From positions 124,001 through 188,000 of the forward strand of contig NZ_SJTF01000005.1 of the NCBI RefSeq assembly GCF_004634245.1: DNA of 64,000 nucleotides, read 5' to 3'. A program made the position numbers and the translations under genes. The notes under the pieces were generated by a model. It was not told where the DNA came from and did not search any database. It saw only the letters and a program-made list of their open reading frames with translations. The DNA is from Flavobacterium foetidum (GTDB lineage Bacteria > Bacteroidota > Bacteroidia > Flavobacteriales > Flavobacteriaceae). Within the stretch, counting starts at the first letter, position 1; each line of letters starts with the position of its first letter. Shown here in pieces: positions 15,274 through 25,084 of this stretch.

Positions 15274-17524
15274 ATCGAAAATAGTTTTTTTATCCACTTT
15301 CCCGCCGACACAATGCGGCATTGCAACATATACACAAGACACTATCAAAGGAATAACAGATGTTTATGGAAAATCAATTACTTGCGAAATCTGTGAATTG
15401 GTAAAAGAACCAAAGGCAGAACCAACTCAGGCATTTACTTTAAACACAAAAAATAGAGAAGAATACGCCAAAGTTGCCGAAGAAATCAATAATGATAAAG
15501 CAGTAAAACTGGTACATATACAACATGAATTTGGTTTGTTTGAAGGAAACTACGGAGATCATCTTTTAGATTTTTTGAATACCATAAAAAAACCTGTAAC
15601 CTATACTTTTCACAGTGTAATTCCGAACCCTAACAATGAGCTTAAAACATTTGTAAAGCTTTTATTGAGCTATAGCAATTCTGTTTTTGTCATGACCAAT
15701 CAGTCGAAAGAAATTCTGATCAAAGATTATGATGTCGACGAAAAAATCATCAGCTGCGTTCCACACGGAACTCATATCGTAGTATACGAAACTCCAGAAA
15801 ACGCTAAAGAAAAATTCAATATCCAGGATAGATTTGTCTTATCTACTTTCGGTCTTTTGGGCGAAGGAAAAAATATCGAAACCGGACTGCAGGCGCTTCC
15901 AAAAATTATCGAAAAAGCTCCTAACGCACTATACTTAATTATTGGCAAAACACATCCAAATTTAATTAAAGACGGTGTAGACACTTATCGCGACAAACTG
16001 GAAGCGATGGTTGAAGAACTTAATTTGAAAAATAATGTTCGCTTTATAAATCAATATCTTGAAACTGAGGAACTTTTAGAATATTTAAAAGCAACCGACG
16101 TTTATTTATTTACATCGAAAGACCCTAATCAGGCGGTAAGCGGCACTTTTGCTTATGCTATGAGCTGTGCTTGCCCGATTGTGGCTTCTAAAATTCCGCA
16201 CACAAGAGAGGTCTTAACTGCTGATTCAGGAATATTGGTCGATATCGGAAATGTAGATCAGTTCGCAGAAGCTGCTATCAAGTTAATTGCCGATGACAAC
16301 CTTCGAAACGAAATGGGCATCAACGCTTTTACAAAAATGCGTGCCTCATCATGGGAAAATGCTGCAATCAAGCATATGAATACCTATAAAAAACTAATCG
16401 AAAATCCGTCTGAAATTAAGTTTAGCTATCCTGACATCCAACTTAAGCATGTCAAAAAACTTACTACAGATCTAGGAATAATCCAATTCAGCAAAATATC
16501 AATTCCAGATTTAGACTCTGGATATACGTTAGACGATAATGCTAGAGCGCTGATTGCTTTCTGTATGCATTACAAACTTACGCAAGACAAAGAAGATTTG
16601 GCTTACATTCTGATTTACCTAGATTTCATTCTACGTTGTCAAAAACCAAAAGGAGACTTCATTAATTACGTAGACCAAGAAAACAGAGAACATATAGAGC
16701 AAAATGCCGAAGTCAATCTAGAAGACTCTAATGCAAGAGCCATATGGGCATTGGGAACAGTTGTTTCTATAGGCGACATTCTTCCGGAAGCTATTACCAA
16801 AAAAGCTGCGAAATGTTTATTGCACTCTCTTAAATGGGCAGAAAACATTCAGTCACCACGTTCAATCGGATTCGCAACAAAAGGACTTTATCTGTACCAT
16901 ACAGCCGTTCCGAATTTATACGTTGCTGCAATCATAAACAAATTGAATGCTAAATTGCTGGCTAACTACGAACATTATGCATCAGACGATTGGCAATGGT
17001 TCGAAAACTATTTAACATACGGAAATGGTGTTTTACCAGAGTCTATGTTGTATGCTTATTTGGTTACCAATAAGCCGGTTTATAAAAAAGTAGCAATGGA
17101 CTCTTTGGATTTCCTAATGTCTAAAACATTTGTAAACAAAACTTTCAGAGTTATTTCAAATAACGGATGGCTGCATAAGGATTCTGAACCGCATCCATAC
17201 GGAGAACAGCCGATTGACGTGTCGTACACTATCCAGACTTTGAATTCATTCTACAAAGCTTTTGGAAATCCGGAGTACAAACATAAAATGAAAAAAGCCT
17301 TTGACTGGTTTTTAGGAAAAAATCATTTAGGGCAGATTATGTACAATCCGGTAAGCGGTGGCGGTTACGACGGTCTTGAAAAAGAAAATGTCAATCTAAA
17401 CCAAGGTGCCGAATCGACTGTATGTTATTTAACTGCAAGACTGATTATGGAAAATCTTAAAATGTCTGATACGAAAGTAATTCCCTTAATGAAAAACAGA
17501 GCAGGAATTGCTATGAATTCATAA
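15254..17524 (+). CDS. GT4-type glycosyltransferase with a C-terminal helical domain
   Basis: A 756-residue two-part protein. Residues 1 to about 385 form a GT-B transferase (FLSTFPPTQCGIATYTQDTI, the helix KEILIKDYDVDEKIISCVPHG, and the donor loop DPNQAVSGTFAYAMSCACPI). Where most GT4 enzymes have the first glutamate of the EX7E motif, this loop has YAMSCACP, with Tyr in its place. Residues of about 400-756 look like an (alpha/alpha) toroid (YTLDDNARALIAFC, NARAIWALGTVVS, DVSYTIQTLNSF). It overlaps the GH130 gene and is cytoplasmic. Mannosyl transfer is an inference from that neighbour. Confidence 0.82.
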   Translation: MKTIANKSKIVFLSTFPPTQCGIATYTQDTIKGITDVYGKSITCEICELVKEPKAEPTQAFTLNTKNREEYAKVAEEINNDKAVKLVHIQHEFGLFEGNYGDHLLDFLNTIKKPVTYTFHSVIPNPNNELKTFVKLLLSYSNSVFVMTNQSKEILIKDYDVDEKIISCVPHGTHIVVYETPENAKEKFNIQDRFVLSTFGLLGEGKNIETGLQALPKIIEKAPNALYLIIGKTHPNLIKDGVDTYRDKLEAMVEELNLKNNVRFINQYLETEELLEYLKATDVYLFTSKDPNQAVSGTFAYAMSCACPIVASKIPHTREVLTADSGILVDIGNVDQFAEAAIKLIADDNLRNEMGINAFTKMRASSWENAAIKHMNTYKKLIENPSEIKFSYPDIQLKHVKKLTTDLGIIQFSKISIPDLDSGYTLDDNARALIAFCMHYKLTQDKEDLAYILIYLDFILRCQKPKGDFINYVDQENREHIEQNAEVNLEDSNARAIWALGTVVSIGDILPEAITKKAAKCLLHSLKWAENIQSPRSIGFATKGLYLYHTAVPNLYVAAIINKLNAKLLANYEHYASDDWQWFENYLTYGNGVLPESMLYAYLVTNKPVYKKVAMDSLDFLMSKTFVNKTFRVISNNGWLHKDSEPHPYGEQPIDVSYTIQTLNSFYKAFGNPEYKHKMKKAFDWFLGKNHLGQIMYNPVSGGGYDGLEKENVNLNQGAESTVCYLTARLIMENLKMSDTKVIPLMKNRAGIAMNS

Positions 17525-17573
17525 GGAATCAATCACATAGATGAAGCTAACCAAATACTTCATTTTGACCCAG

Positions 17574-17603
17574 AAAATCCCTCTCCGCAAGAGGGATTTT
17601 TTG
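17574..17603 (+). terminator. Terminator of the GH130-GT4 operon
   Basis: AAAATCCCTCT (17574-17584) and AGAGGGATTTT (17590-17600) pair around a 5-nt loop, followed by T residues. The remaining 190 nt up to the next gene hold only AT-rich sequence. Confidence 0.85.
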
Positions 17604-17793
17604 TTTATAGAAGTTCTTGCAAACGCAGCTTTCTAATCTTTATTGTGTGCCTACGATGAAAATTATATAAAGTTGTAAAAAAGTTGTGTAAGGTTTTTTA
17701 CCTATAATGAAAGTAAATTTAATATAGCAAAATCAGCATTTTAGAATCTGATTGGCTGTTTTTTATATCATTCACCATTAAAACATTAACATT

Positions 17794-18552
17794 TTGATTC
17801 TCAGCCTAAAAAATATATTTACAGAAATTGGAGAAACCTCTTTGTTTGCTAAGAAGTTTTTTAAGGAGGTTTTTGTTCCGCCTTACGAGACCAAAGAGTT
17901 TCTAAGACAATGTTATGTTATCGGTTATAAATCGTTGCCACTTGTAGCGATTACAGGTTTTATTATGGGATTGGTTCTTACGCTGCAGTCGCGACCTACG
18001 TTGGTTAAGTTTGGAGCAGAATCGTGGCTTCCTGGCATGGTAGCTTTATCCTTGATACGAGAAATCGCACCTGTCATCACAGCGTTGATATGTGCAGGGA
18101 AAATTTCTTCGGGAATTGGTGCCGAATTGGGTTCTATGAAAGTAACCGAACAGATAGACGCCATGGAAGTCGCAGCAATCAATCCGTACAATTATTTAGT
18201 GGTAACTAGAGTCCTGGCTTGCACGCTCATGGTGCCAATTTTGGTATTTTTTGCCGATGCTATCGGAATCATAGGAGGATATGTCGGAATAAACATCCAC
18301 GGAGATGTAAACTTTTATAGGTACCTCACACAAATCATTCAATCTTTAGAATTCTTAGACCTCTTTCCTGCAACAATCAAAACGTTCTTTTTTGGTTTTT
18401 GCATTGGAATCATAGGATGTTTTAAAGGTTTTAATGCCTCTAACGGAACCGAAAGTGTTGGTCAAGCAGCAAACTCTGCTGTTGTAACGGCATCACTAAG
18501 CATTTTTATAATTGATATGGTAGCAGTTCAAATAACCGATTTATTCTTTTAA
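17794..18552 (+). CDS. mlaE: MlaE-family lipid ABC transporter permease
   Basis: A 252-residue permease of the MlaE/YrbE family, which moves phospholipids between the membranes of Gram-negative bacteria. Features are PLVAITGFIMGLVLTLQSRP, the strongly conserved stretch REIAPVITALICAGKISSGI followed by GAELGSMKVTEQIDAMEV, and a C-terminal GTESVGQAANSAVV. The start is TTG at 17794; no ATG lies at the expected place. The ATPase gene follows after 3 nt and the MCE protein after that, giving a complete core transporter. Confidence 0.9.
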   Translation: MILSLKNIFTEIGETSLFAKKFFKEVFVPPYETKEFLRQCYVIGYKSLPLVAITGFIMGLVLTLQSRPTLVKFGAESWLPGMVALSLIREIAPVITALICAGKISSGIGAELGSMKVTEQIDAMEVAAINPYNYLVVTRVLACTLMVPILVFFADAIGIIGGYVGINIHGDVNFYRYLTQIIQSLEFLDLFPATIKTFFFGFCIGIIGCFKGFNASNGTESVGQAANSAVVTASLSIFIIDMVAVQITDLFF

Positions 18553-18555
18553 AAA

Positions 18556-19335
18556 ATGATTAAAGAAAAATTACATAAAGAGCCAAAAGCAAAATCAGAA
18601 GATAAAAAGCCTATCATCGAGATTAGGAATTTGCATAAAACTTTCGGAAAAGACAATACGGTTCTGAAAGGCGTAAACCTAGATCTCAACAAAGGCGAAG
18701 ATCTAGTGGTTTTAGGACGTTCTGGTTCTGGAAAATCAGTCACTATAAAGTGCGTAGTTGGATTGATAGAACCCGATCAAGGCGAAATAAAAGTCTTTGG
18801 CGAGAATGTACTAAACCTGAAAAAAAGCGAACTCAACGAAATCAGAGTCAGAATAGGCTTTTTATTTCAGAGTGGTGCCTTGTACGACTCGATGTCTGTT
18901 CGCGAAAACCTTGCTTTTACGCTTACCAAACACAAGCGAGATCTAAGCGCCGAAGAAATAGAAAATGAAGTTATGGAAGCGCTAGAAAATGTTGGCCTAG
19001 CAGATGCTATTGATAAGATGCCGTCAGAACTTTCGGGTGGTATGAGAAAAAGAATCGGACTTGCGCGAACCTTAATCTTGAAGCCTGAAATCATCTTGTA
19101 CGATGAACCAACCACAGGACTGGATACCATAACATCAAGAGAAATCAGTGAATTGATTTTAGACATTAAACACAAGCAAAAAACATCTTCTATAATCATT
19201 ACGCACGATATGGCCTGCGCGAAACTGACGGCAGACCGAATCGTAGTTTTAAAAGATGGTGTAATACATGCTGAAGGAACATACGAAGAACTTGAAAAAG
19301 ACGAAGACGAATGGGTACGCTCATTTTTTGAATAA
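18556..19335 (+). CDS. mlaF: MlaF-family ATPase of the lipid transporter
   Basis: A 259-residue ABC ATPase. Walker A is GRSGSGKS at residues 54-61, the signature is LSGGMRKR near 157, and Walker B is ILYDEPTTGLD. The switch histidine is in IIITHDMACA. The signature form SGGMRKR and the upstream MlaE gene place it in the MlaF subfamily, not among amino-acid importers. It would power lipid movement through MlaE and MlaD. The first 22 residues are a charged extension. Confidence 0.92.
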   Translation: MIKEKLHKEPKAKSEDKKPIIEIRNLHKTFGKDNTVLKGVNLDLNKGEDLVVLGRSGSGKSVTIKCVVGLIEPDQGEIKVFGENVLNLKKSELNEIRVRIGFLFQSGALYDSMSVRENLAFTLTKHKRDLSAEEIENEVMEALENVGLADAIDKMPSELSGGMRKRIGLARTLILKPEIILYDEPTTGLDTITSREISELILDIKHKQKTSSIIITHDMACAKLTADRIVVLKDGVIHAEGTYEELEKDEDEWVRSFFE

Positions 19336-19358
19336 AGCAAAATAAAATACTAGAAATC

Positions 19359-20210
19359 ATGGAAAAGCAATCGGGATATACTTGGAAATTAGGAATGTTT
19401 GTAACAATAGGTTTACTGCTTTTTATAATGGCTGTATATTTTATAGGAAAACAACAGAATTTATTTGGTTCAACCTTTCACATCACTTCACAATTTAAAA
19501 ATGTGAGCGGACTAGAAGTCGGCAATAATGTACGTTTTTCTGGAATAAACGTAGGAACTGTCGAAGAAATCAAATTGATTAATGACTCTTCTGTCGTGGT
19601 GGTTCTGGTGATGAAAGAAGACGTCCGAAAATTTATCAAAACTGATGCACGCGCTAGTATCGGTTCAGACGGATTGATGGGAGACAAAGTGCTTACCATT
19701 TCTCCTGGCCTTAAGTCACAGAAAATTATTGAAGATAACGGACAATTGGCCTCTATAGACGGAATCGAAATGGCCGATCTTATGAAAAGCGTTAAGAAAA
19801 GTGTTGATAATGTCGGCGTCATCTCTGAGGAATTAGCCATTTTCAGCCATAGCATGAACAACGGAAATGGAGCTCTGGCCAGATTGGTGCGCGATGATAA
19901 AATGGCAAACAGCGTTTCGAACACACTTTCGAACCTAGAATCAGGAACAAAAGGATTTAGCGATAATATGGAAGCCGCCAAAAGCAATTTCCTTTTTAGA
20001 GGCTACTTCAAGAAAAAAGAGAAGGAAAAAGAAAAGAAAAAAGAAGAGCTGAAAGAAAAAAAGGAAGAACAGCAAGAAAAAGCAGCTAAAGAAAAAGAGC
20101 AGAAAGAGAAAGAATTAAAAGAACAAAAAGAGAAAGAGGAAAAGGAAAAACAAAAACAGGAAGAGGCAAAAAAAGCTGAAGCTGAAAAGAAAAAATCCGG
20201 TCAAAAGTAA
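19359..20210 (+). CDS. mlaD: MlaD-type MCE protein with a charged tail
   Basis: A 283-residue protein with one N-terminal membrane span (about residues 10-28) and an MCE domain at about 38-120 (FKNVSGLEVGNNVRFSGINV, DKVLTISPG). A helical region follows. The last 70 residues consist almost wholly of Lys, Glu and Gln and look like one long charged helix. MCE proteins form hexameric rings that carry lipids to their permease. The charged tail is not part of the standard MCE domain and may reach across the periplasm or contact peptidoglycan. Confidence 0.88.
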   Translation: MEKQSGYTWKLGMFVTIGLLLFIMAVYFIGKQQNLFGSTFHITSQFKNVSGLEVGNNVRFSGINVGTVEEIKLINDSSVVVVLVMKEDVRKFIKTDARASIGSDGLMGDKVLTISPGLKSQKIIEDNGQLASIDGIEMADLMKSVKKSVDNVGVISEELAIFSHSMNNGNGALARLVRDDKMANSVSNTLSNLESGTKGFSDNMEAAKSNFLFRGYFKKKEKEKEKKKEELKEKKEEQQEKAAKEKEQKEKELKEQKEKEEKEKQKQEEAKKAEAEKKKSGQK

Positions 20211-20319
20211 TTTATCATTTATAACTCTTAATCATAATTTATAACTTTTAAACACCGTCTGCCCGCATTTTTACATCTATTTTTAACCGCTGCCACGAAA
20301 CAGCAAAATACTTATTTAT

Positions 20320-23136
20320 ATGCCTTTCACAATCAAACATACCGCCTTAAAAGTTTTAAAAATCACTGGAATTTCAATCGCAGTGATTTTGTTTTTGTTA
20401 TTTATTATTCCGCTGCTGTTTCCTGGAAAAATTGCTTCAGAAGTAAAAAAGATTGCCAACGAACGTTTAGACACCAAATTAGATTTTTCAAAATCAAAAC
20501 TGTCCTTTTTTACTCATTTTCCCTCGCTAACTGTTTCACTCGATGATTTGTCGCTTACCGGCTCCGCTCCTTTCAGCAATGATACATTACTAAAAGCAGA
20601 GGAAGTAGCTTTCGGAATAAACTTAAAAAGGCTTTTGTTTGATAATGAAGTAAAAATCAACAAACTCTATGTTTCTGATGCCTTGATCAATGTAATGGTT
20701 AATGAGAAAGGTCAGGCTAATTATAATATCTATGTAGCGCCAGAAGACCGAAAAGAGGATAAAAAAGATAAAGATGCTCCAGAAGAAGGAACTGCGATTC
20801 GTTTAGAACGAATTGATTTGAAAAACTGTCATGTAAAATACAACGATCGTTCTGCCAAAATTCTGGTAGATGCAAAAGGATTTAACTACGTTGGAAAAGG
20901 AAATCTTAGCGAAGATATTTTTGACTTAGCCACCAACGCAAAAATCGACAATCTGGATTTCTATTACGACAGAACTGGCTATTTAAGAAAAAAAGAAGTT
21001 TCTGCGGACTTGATTACTCGAATCAACACGCATGCCCTTTCGTTTATTTTACAGAAAAACGAACTCCATATCAATAAACTGCCTTTAAAATTTACAGGTC
21101 TGTTTACCATTTTAAGAGACGGATACAAAATAAATATCAAAGCCGCTTCAGAAGATACTACGGTTAAGGATTTATTGTCTGTAATGCCTCCAGAATATTT
21201 AACCTGGCTTGAGAAAACAGAAATATCTGGCAGAAGCGATTTGCTGCTTACTTTTAAGGGAGATTATAATGTTTCTAAAAAGCAGAAACCCAATTTAGCT
21301 TTCAACCTAAAAATAGATAAAGGTGCCGTAAATTATCAAAGCGCTCCAGTGCCGCTAACCGATTTTCAAATGGATCTAAATGCGATTCTTCCGTCGCTTG
21401 ATACCGAACAGTTACTGGTAAACCTAAGAAAATTAAGTTTTAAAGTCGGCGAAAAAGATTATTTCAATGCGTATCTGCACAGCAAAGGCCTAAGCGAAAT
21501 GAAGATTGACGCAAGTGTTAAAGGCGCACTAGACCTTGCTGTTGTCGATGCGGCATTGGGATTAAACAGCATCGATTTAAAAGGAATTTTAAAGACCGAT
21601 ATCAAGGCAAAAGGTGATTTCAGTACATCCAAAAAATTGTTTCCAAAAACTATCGGAGGTATATCACTGCGAAACGGATGGCTGAAAACAGAATATTACC
21701 CGAATCCGATTACCAACATCACTTTTGTCGCCAATGTTTTGAACAAAGCCGGAACGTTTAAAGATTTGATTGTTGCGATAGCACCTGCCTCTTTTGTTTT
21801 CGAACGAAATCCGATGTATGTAAATGCCGCGCTATCAGATTTTAGCGATTTGTCTTATAATGCTAAAATTAAGGGAGAATTAAATGTGGGTAGAATTTAT
21901 CAGGTGTTTTCTCAAAAAGGCCTTGACTTGACGGGCTACGCAAAAGCTGACCTTTCGCTGAAAGGAAAGCAAAGTTATGCGACAAACGGACAATATGATA
22001 AATTAGACAATAAAGGAACGGTTGTTCTTAAAAACATAAAAGCCACTTCTGAACTTTTCCCAAAAGCCTTTTTTATCAAACAGGGAAATTTCCGCTTTCA
22101 AAACGAAAAAATGTGGTTTGAGAAATTTAATGCTTTTTATGGCAAATCAGATTTTGATATCAATGGTTATCTGCTCAATACCATAAATTATTTCTTGGAA
22201 TCTCACGGAACATTAAGCGGTAATTTTAATTTGAAATCGAAATTAATTAATGTAGACGAATTTATGGCGCTCGAACAAGGCGAAAATAAAGAGCGAAGCG
22301 TGGCCGTAGAATATGCCAAGGAAGATCATCCAAAAATGAGTGGTGTAGTCATAATTCCGAAAAATCTAAATGTAAGCTTAAATGCAAATGCAGACAAAGT
22401 AGAATATAACGGATTGATATTCAATAAACTTTCTGGAAAAACTGGAATAAAAAAAGGTGGATTTTATTTAGAAAACACTACCTTTAGTATCATCGACTGT
22501 ATTTTAGGAATTGATGCTGCTTATAGAGACGAATCCCCAACGTCTGCACATTTTGATGCACATTTCCGCGCCAAGGATTTTGATGTTCAACGAGCTTATA
22601 AAGAAATACCGATGTTTCATGATATGGTGACGGCTGCAGAAAAAGCCCACGGAATAATCTCTGTAGATTATGCTATTAAAGGAGATTTGGACGGAAACAT
22701 GAGTCCGATTTATCCTTCTCTTGAAGGTGGAGGAACGATAAATCTGCGCGATGTAAAAATTAAAGGATTAAAGCTGTTTGACGGAATCAGTTCTAAAACC
22801 GGACAAAACGGTTTGAATAATCCTGATATGAAAGGAATCGAGATCAAGTCAAATATTGATAATAATCTTATTCATATTGAGCCTTTTACATTTACCGTTG
22901 CCAGTTTTAAACCTACTATAAAAGGAACAACCAGTTTTGACGGTCTTTTGGATTTAAGAATGCGTTTAGGGCTTCCGCTGTTTGGCATAATCGGCTTTCC
23001 GATTGTAATTACGGGTACGCACGAAGATCCGAAGATAAAAATCTTTAGCAAAACCGGCCAAAAGATAGAAGATGCCGTTTATGATGAAAAAAACAACAAA
23101 GTAATCCGAAAAGAGAAGGTGAGTAAATCTAAATAA
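20320..23136 (+). CDS. AsmA-like protein, probable lipid-transport or outer-membrane biogenesis factor
   Basis: A 938-residue protein with an N-terminal membrane anchor (about residues 14-35) and a long, mainly beta periplasmic region. The N-terminal AsmA part is recognisable in SKLSFFTHFPSLTVSLDDLS, and the C-terminal AsmA_2 part in GTTSFDGLLDLRMRLGLPLF. AsmA/TamB/YhdP proteins are now seen as lipid bridges between inner and outer membranes. It lies 110 nt after MlaD on the same strand, supporting a joint role in phospholipid traffic. Its substrate and partners are not known. Confidence 0.85.
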   Translation: MPFTIKHTALKVLKITGISIAVILFLLFIIPLLFPGKIASEVKKIANERLDTKLDFSKSKLSFFTHFPSLTVSLDDLSLTGSAPFSNDTLLKAEEVAFGINLKRLLFDNEVKINKLYVSDALINVMVNEKGQANYNIYVAPEDRKEDKKDKDAPEEGTAIRLERIDLKNCHVKYNDRSAKILVDAKGFNYVGKGNLSEDIFDLATNAKIDNLDFYYDRTGYLRKKEVSADLITRINTHALSFILQKNELHINKLPLKFTGLFTILRDGYKINIKAASEDTTVKDLLSVMPPEYLTWLEKTEISGRSDLLLTFKGDYNVSKKQKPNLAFNLKIDKGAVNYQSAPVPLTDFQMDLNAILPSLDTEQLLVNLRKLSFKVGEKDYFNAYLHSKGLSEMKIDASVKGALDLAVVDAALGLNSIDLKGILKTDIKAKGDFSTSKKLFPKTIGGISLRNGWLKTEYYPNPITNITFVANVLNKAGTFKDLIVAIAPASFVFERNPMYVNAALSDFSDLSYNAKIKGELNVGRIYQVFSQKGLDLTGYAKADLSLKGKQSYATNGQYDKLDNKGTVVLKNIKATSELFPKAFFIKQGNFRFQNEKMWFEKFNAFYGKSDFDINGYLLNTINYFLESHGTLSGNFNLKSKLINVDEFMALEQGENKERSVAVEYAKEDHPKMSGVVIIPKNLNVSLNANADKVEYNGLIFNKLSGKTGIKKGGFYLENTTFSIIDCILGIDAAYRDESPTSAHFDAHFRAKDFDVQRAYKEIPMFHDMVTAAEKAHGIISVDYAIKGDLDGNMSPIYPSLEGGGTINLRDVKIKGLKLFDGISSKTGQNGLNNPDMKGIEIKSNIDNNLIHIEPFTFTVASFKPTIKGTTSFDGLLDLRMRLGLPLFGIIGFPIVITGTHEDPKIKIFSKTGQKIEDAVYDEKNNKVIRKEKVSKSK

Positions 23137-23142
23137 ACTCAA

Positions 23143-23652
23143 ATGAAAAATGAAAAACAAAACAGTAGTGCTTTTGAAAAATTTGCTTCAAAAGTTTCAA
23201 AAGCAGCCGGCAGCACAACTGCTTTCATAAGTGCGTTTGCCCTTGTAATTTTATGGGCGGCATCGGGACCGGTTTTTGGCTATTCAGAAACCTGGCAACT
23301 GGTAATTAATACCGGAACTACGATAATCACTTTTCTGATGGTTTTCCTGATTCAGAAGGCACAAAATAAAGATTCTCTTGCTATACAACTCAAATTGAAC
23401 GAATTGGTAGCTTCTAACGAATCTGCGAGCAACAGTCTGGTAGATATAGAAAGCATGACCGAAGAAGAAATGCTAATTGTGCAAAAATACTACCACCGTC
23501 TGAGCGAGCTGTCAAAAAAAGAGCAAGGCATCAGAACGTCTCATTCTATTGCAGAAGCGCACGAATTACACAAACGTAAACACCAAAAAAAGACCAAACA
23601 AACTCCCAAGAACACTACCGAAAATACCTCTAAAAACAAAACCAAAACATGA
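23143..23652 (+). CDS. Low-affinity iron permease-family protein
   Basis: A 169-residue protein with two membrane segments (AFISAFALVILWAASGPVFG and LVINTGTTIITFLMVFLIQK) followed by AQNKDSLAIQLKLNELV. This is the layout of the bacterial low-affinity iron permease family (PF04120). The C-terminus is a Lys/Thr-rich tail. Iron transport by bacterial members has little direct support, so the name is a family label. It starts 6 nt after the AsmA-like gene and overlaps the next by 4 nt. Confidence 0.8.
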   Translation: MKNEKQNSSAFEKFASKVSKAAGSTTAFISAFALVILWAASGPVFGYSETWQLVINTGTTIITFLMVFLIQKAQNKDSLAIQLKLNELVASNESASNSLVDIESMTEEEMLIVQKYYHRLSELSKKEQGIRTSHSIAEAHELHKRKHQKKTKQTPKNTTENTSKNKTKT

Positions 23653-24848
23653 AACTACGCTCAATTGAGACTTTATGGCCTATACGAAATGCCATGAAAA
23701 CAAGTTACCCTTCTCTGGATTCTGATTTAAGCACATCGATCCTAATTATTGGCGGCGGCATAACAGGCGCCTTAATTGCTTACAAACTGATCAGTGAAGG
23801 AAAAAAAATTATATTAGTCGACCGGCGGGATGTCTGTGGCGGAAGCACGGCAGGAAGCACCGCCTTGCTGCAGTACGAAATCGATGTTCCGTTGCACCAG
23901 CTGATCAAGCTAAGAGGAACAAAATGCGCTGTCGATAGCTACAACAACGGAAAAAAAGCAATTTTTGACCTTAGGCAGATTATTGACGAAATCGGATCTG
24001 ACTGCGACTTTGAATTCAAAAAAAGTATTTATTTCACTTCATTCAAAAAGGATATTCCGTATTTGAAGAATGAATTCAAAACCAGAAAACAGCATGGTTT
24101 TGATATCAGCTGGCTTAATAAATACGAACTCAACAAAATGGGACTCAATGCAATGGCAGCACTCGAATCTAAAACCGCGGCTGTTCTAGATCCGTACCGA
24201 CTTGCAAGCGACCTTTTGTACCACTGCCAGCAGAACGGAATGCAGATTTTTGATCGTACGAACATTGCTTCAATTCAGCATCAAAAAGGAAAATGCATTG
24301 CTGTAACCGACGAAAAGTTTACCATTACCGCCGACCATGTAATTCATTGCACGGGTTACGAGAGCACTGAGACACTAAGCGAAAAAGTAGTCAATTTAAA
24401 AAGCACTTATGCGGTGGCTACAGAAAGCGTGGTAGAAGTTCCTCAGGTCTTAAAAAATGCTGTTTTGTGGGATACTGCTTCTCCATACAATTATTTTAGA
24501 GCTACAGCAGATAACCGAATTATTTTTGGCGGAGGCGATGAAGATTTTAAAGACCCGAAAAAAAGAGATAAGCTCATTTCTAAAAAAGAGGTTTATCTTA
24601 TGAAGCAATTTCAACGAAGATTTCCAGACCTAAATGTAAAAATTGACTATTCTTGGGCGGGAACTTTTGGAGAAACAAAAGACGGGCTTCCTTATTTTGG
24701 AAAACCAAATCCTAAAAAAAATGAACATTATGTAATGGGCTTCGGAGGAAACGGAATCACTTTCAGCGTAATCGGAATGAATTCTATAATGGATTCCATT
24801 AATAACAAAAAGAATACTGACTTAGAATATTACAGGTTTGGAAGGTAA
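23649..24848 (+). CDS. FAD-dependent oxidoreductase, DAO family
   Basis: A 399-residue flavoprotein. The FAD-binding beta-alpha-beta is ILIIGGGITGALIAYKLISE with the acidic end of strand two at VDRRDVCGGSTAGST. The C-terminal part has WAGTFGETKDGLPYFGKP and GFGGNGITFSVIG, typical of D-amino-acid oxidase and sarcosine oxidase relatives. No signal peptide is present, so it is cytoplasmic. The amine substrate is unknown. It overlaps the upstream gene by 4 nt and ends the group of genes that begins with mlaE. Confidence 0.85.
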   Translation: MKLRSIETLWPIRNAMKTSYPSLDSDLSTSILIIGGGITGALIAYKLISEGKKIILVDRRDVCGGSTAGSTALLQYEIDVPLHQLIKLRGTKCAVDSYNNGKKAIFDLRQIIDEIGSDCDFEFKKSIYFTSFKKDIPYLKNEFKTRKQHGFDISWLNKYELNKMGLNAMAALESKTAAVLDPYRLASDLLYHCQQNGMQIFDRTNIASIQHQKGKCIAVTDEKFTITADHVIHCTGYESTETLSEKVVNLKSTYAVATESVVEVPQVLKNAVLWDTASPYNYFRATADNRIIFGGGDEDFKDPKKRDKLISKKEVYLMKQFQRRFPDLNVKIDYSWAGTFGETKDGLPYFGKPNPKKNEHYVMGFGGNGITFSVIGMNSIMDSINNKKNTDLEYYRFGR

Positions 24849-24950
24849 TTTTTTAGTTGTTAAGTTACTGAGAAACGTGTATTTGTTTTAGTGAAGCGCA
24901 ACTCAATCTATGTGATGGAAAGTTGCAAGTAGATTTTTAGCATAAAAAAA

Positions 24951-25010
24951 CTAAGATTCTAACTTGTATTTTAAGTTTTCATTTAAACTTAAATCAAATT
25001 AGAATCTTAG
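24951..25010. terminator. Bidirectional terminator between convergent genes
   Basis: Perfect arms CTAAGATTCTAA (24951-24962) and TTAGAATCTTAG (24999-25010) enclose an inner hairpin TTTAAGTTT/AAACTTAAA (24970-24978, 24985-24993). It lies between the plus-strand oxidoreductase and the minus-strand AraC gene. The CTAAG words also occur in the repeat families described elsewhere. Confidence 0.7.
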
Positions 25011-25084
25011 CATTTTAGTATATATCTTGCTTAAAGCTAGCGACATTAATTGATAAACCTTTGCAACTTTACTTTACATCTCAT

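Noticed and set aside
14090..17704. TTACACAATT at 14112 and AGTTGTGTAA near 17681, considered as ends of an inserted GH130-GT4 module
   Set aside because: Only about ten bases match, the surroundings do not align, and no target duplication is visible.
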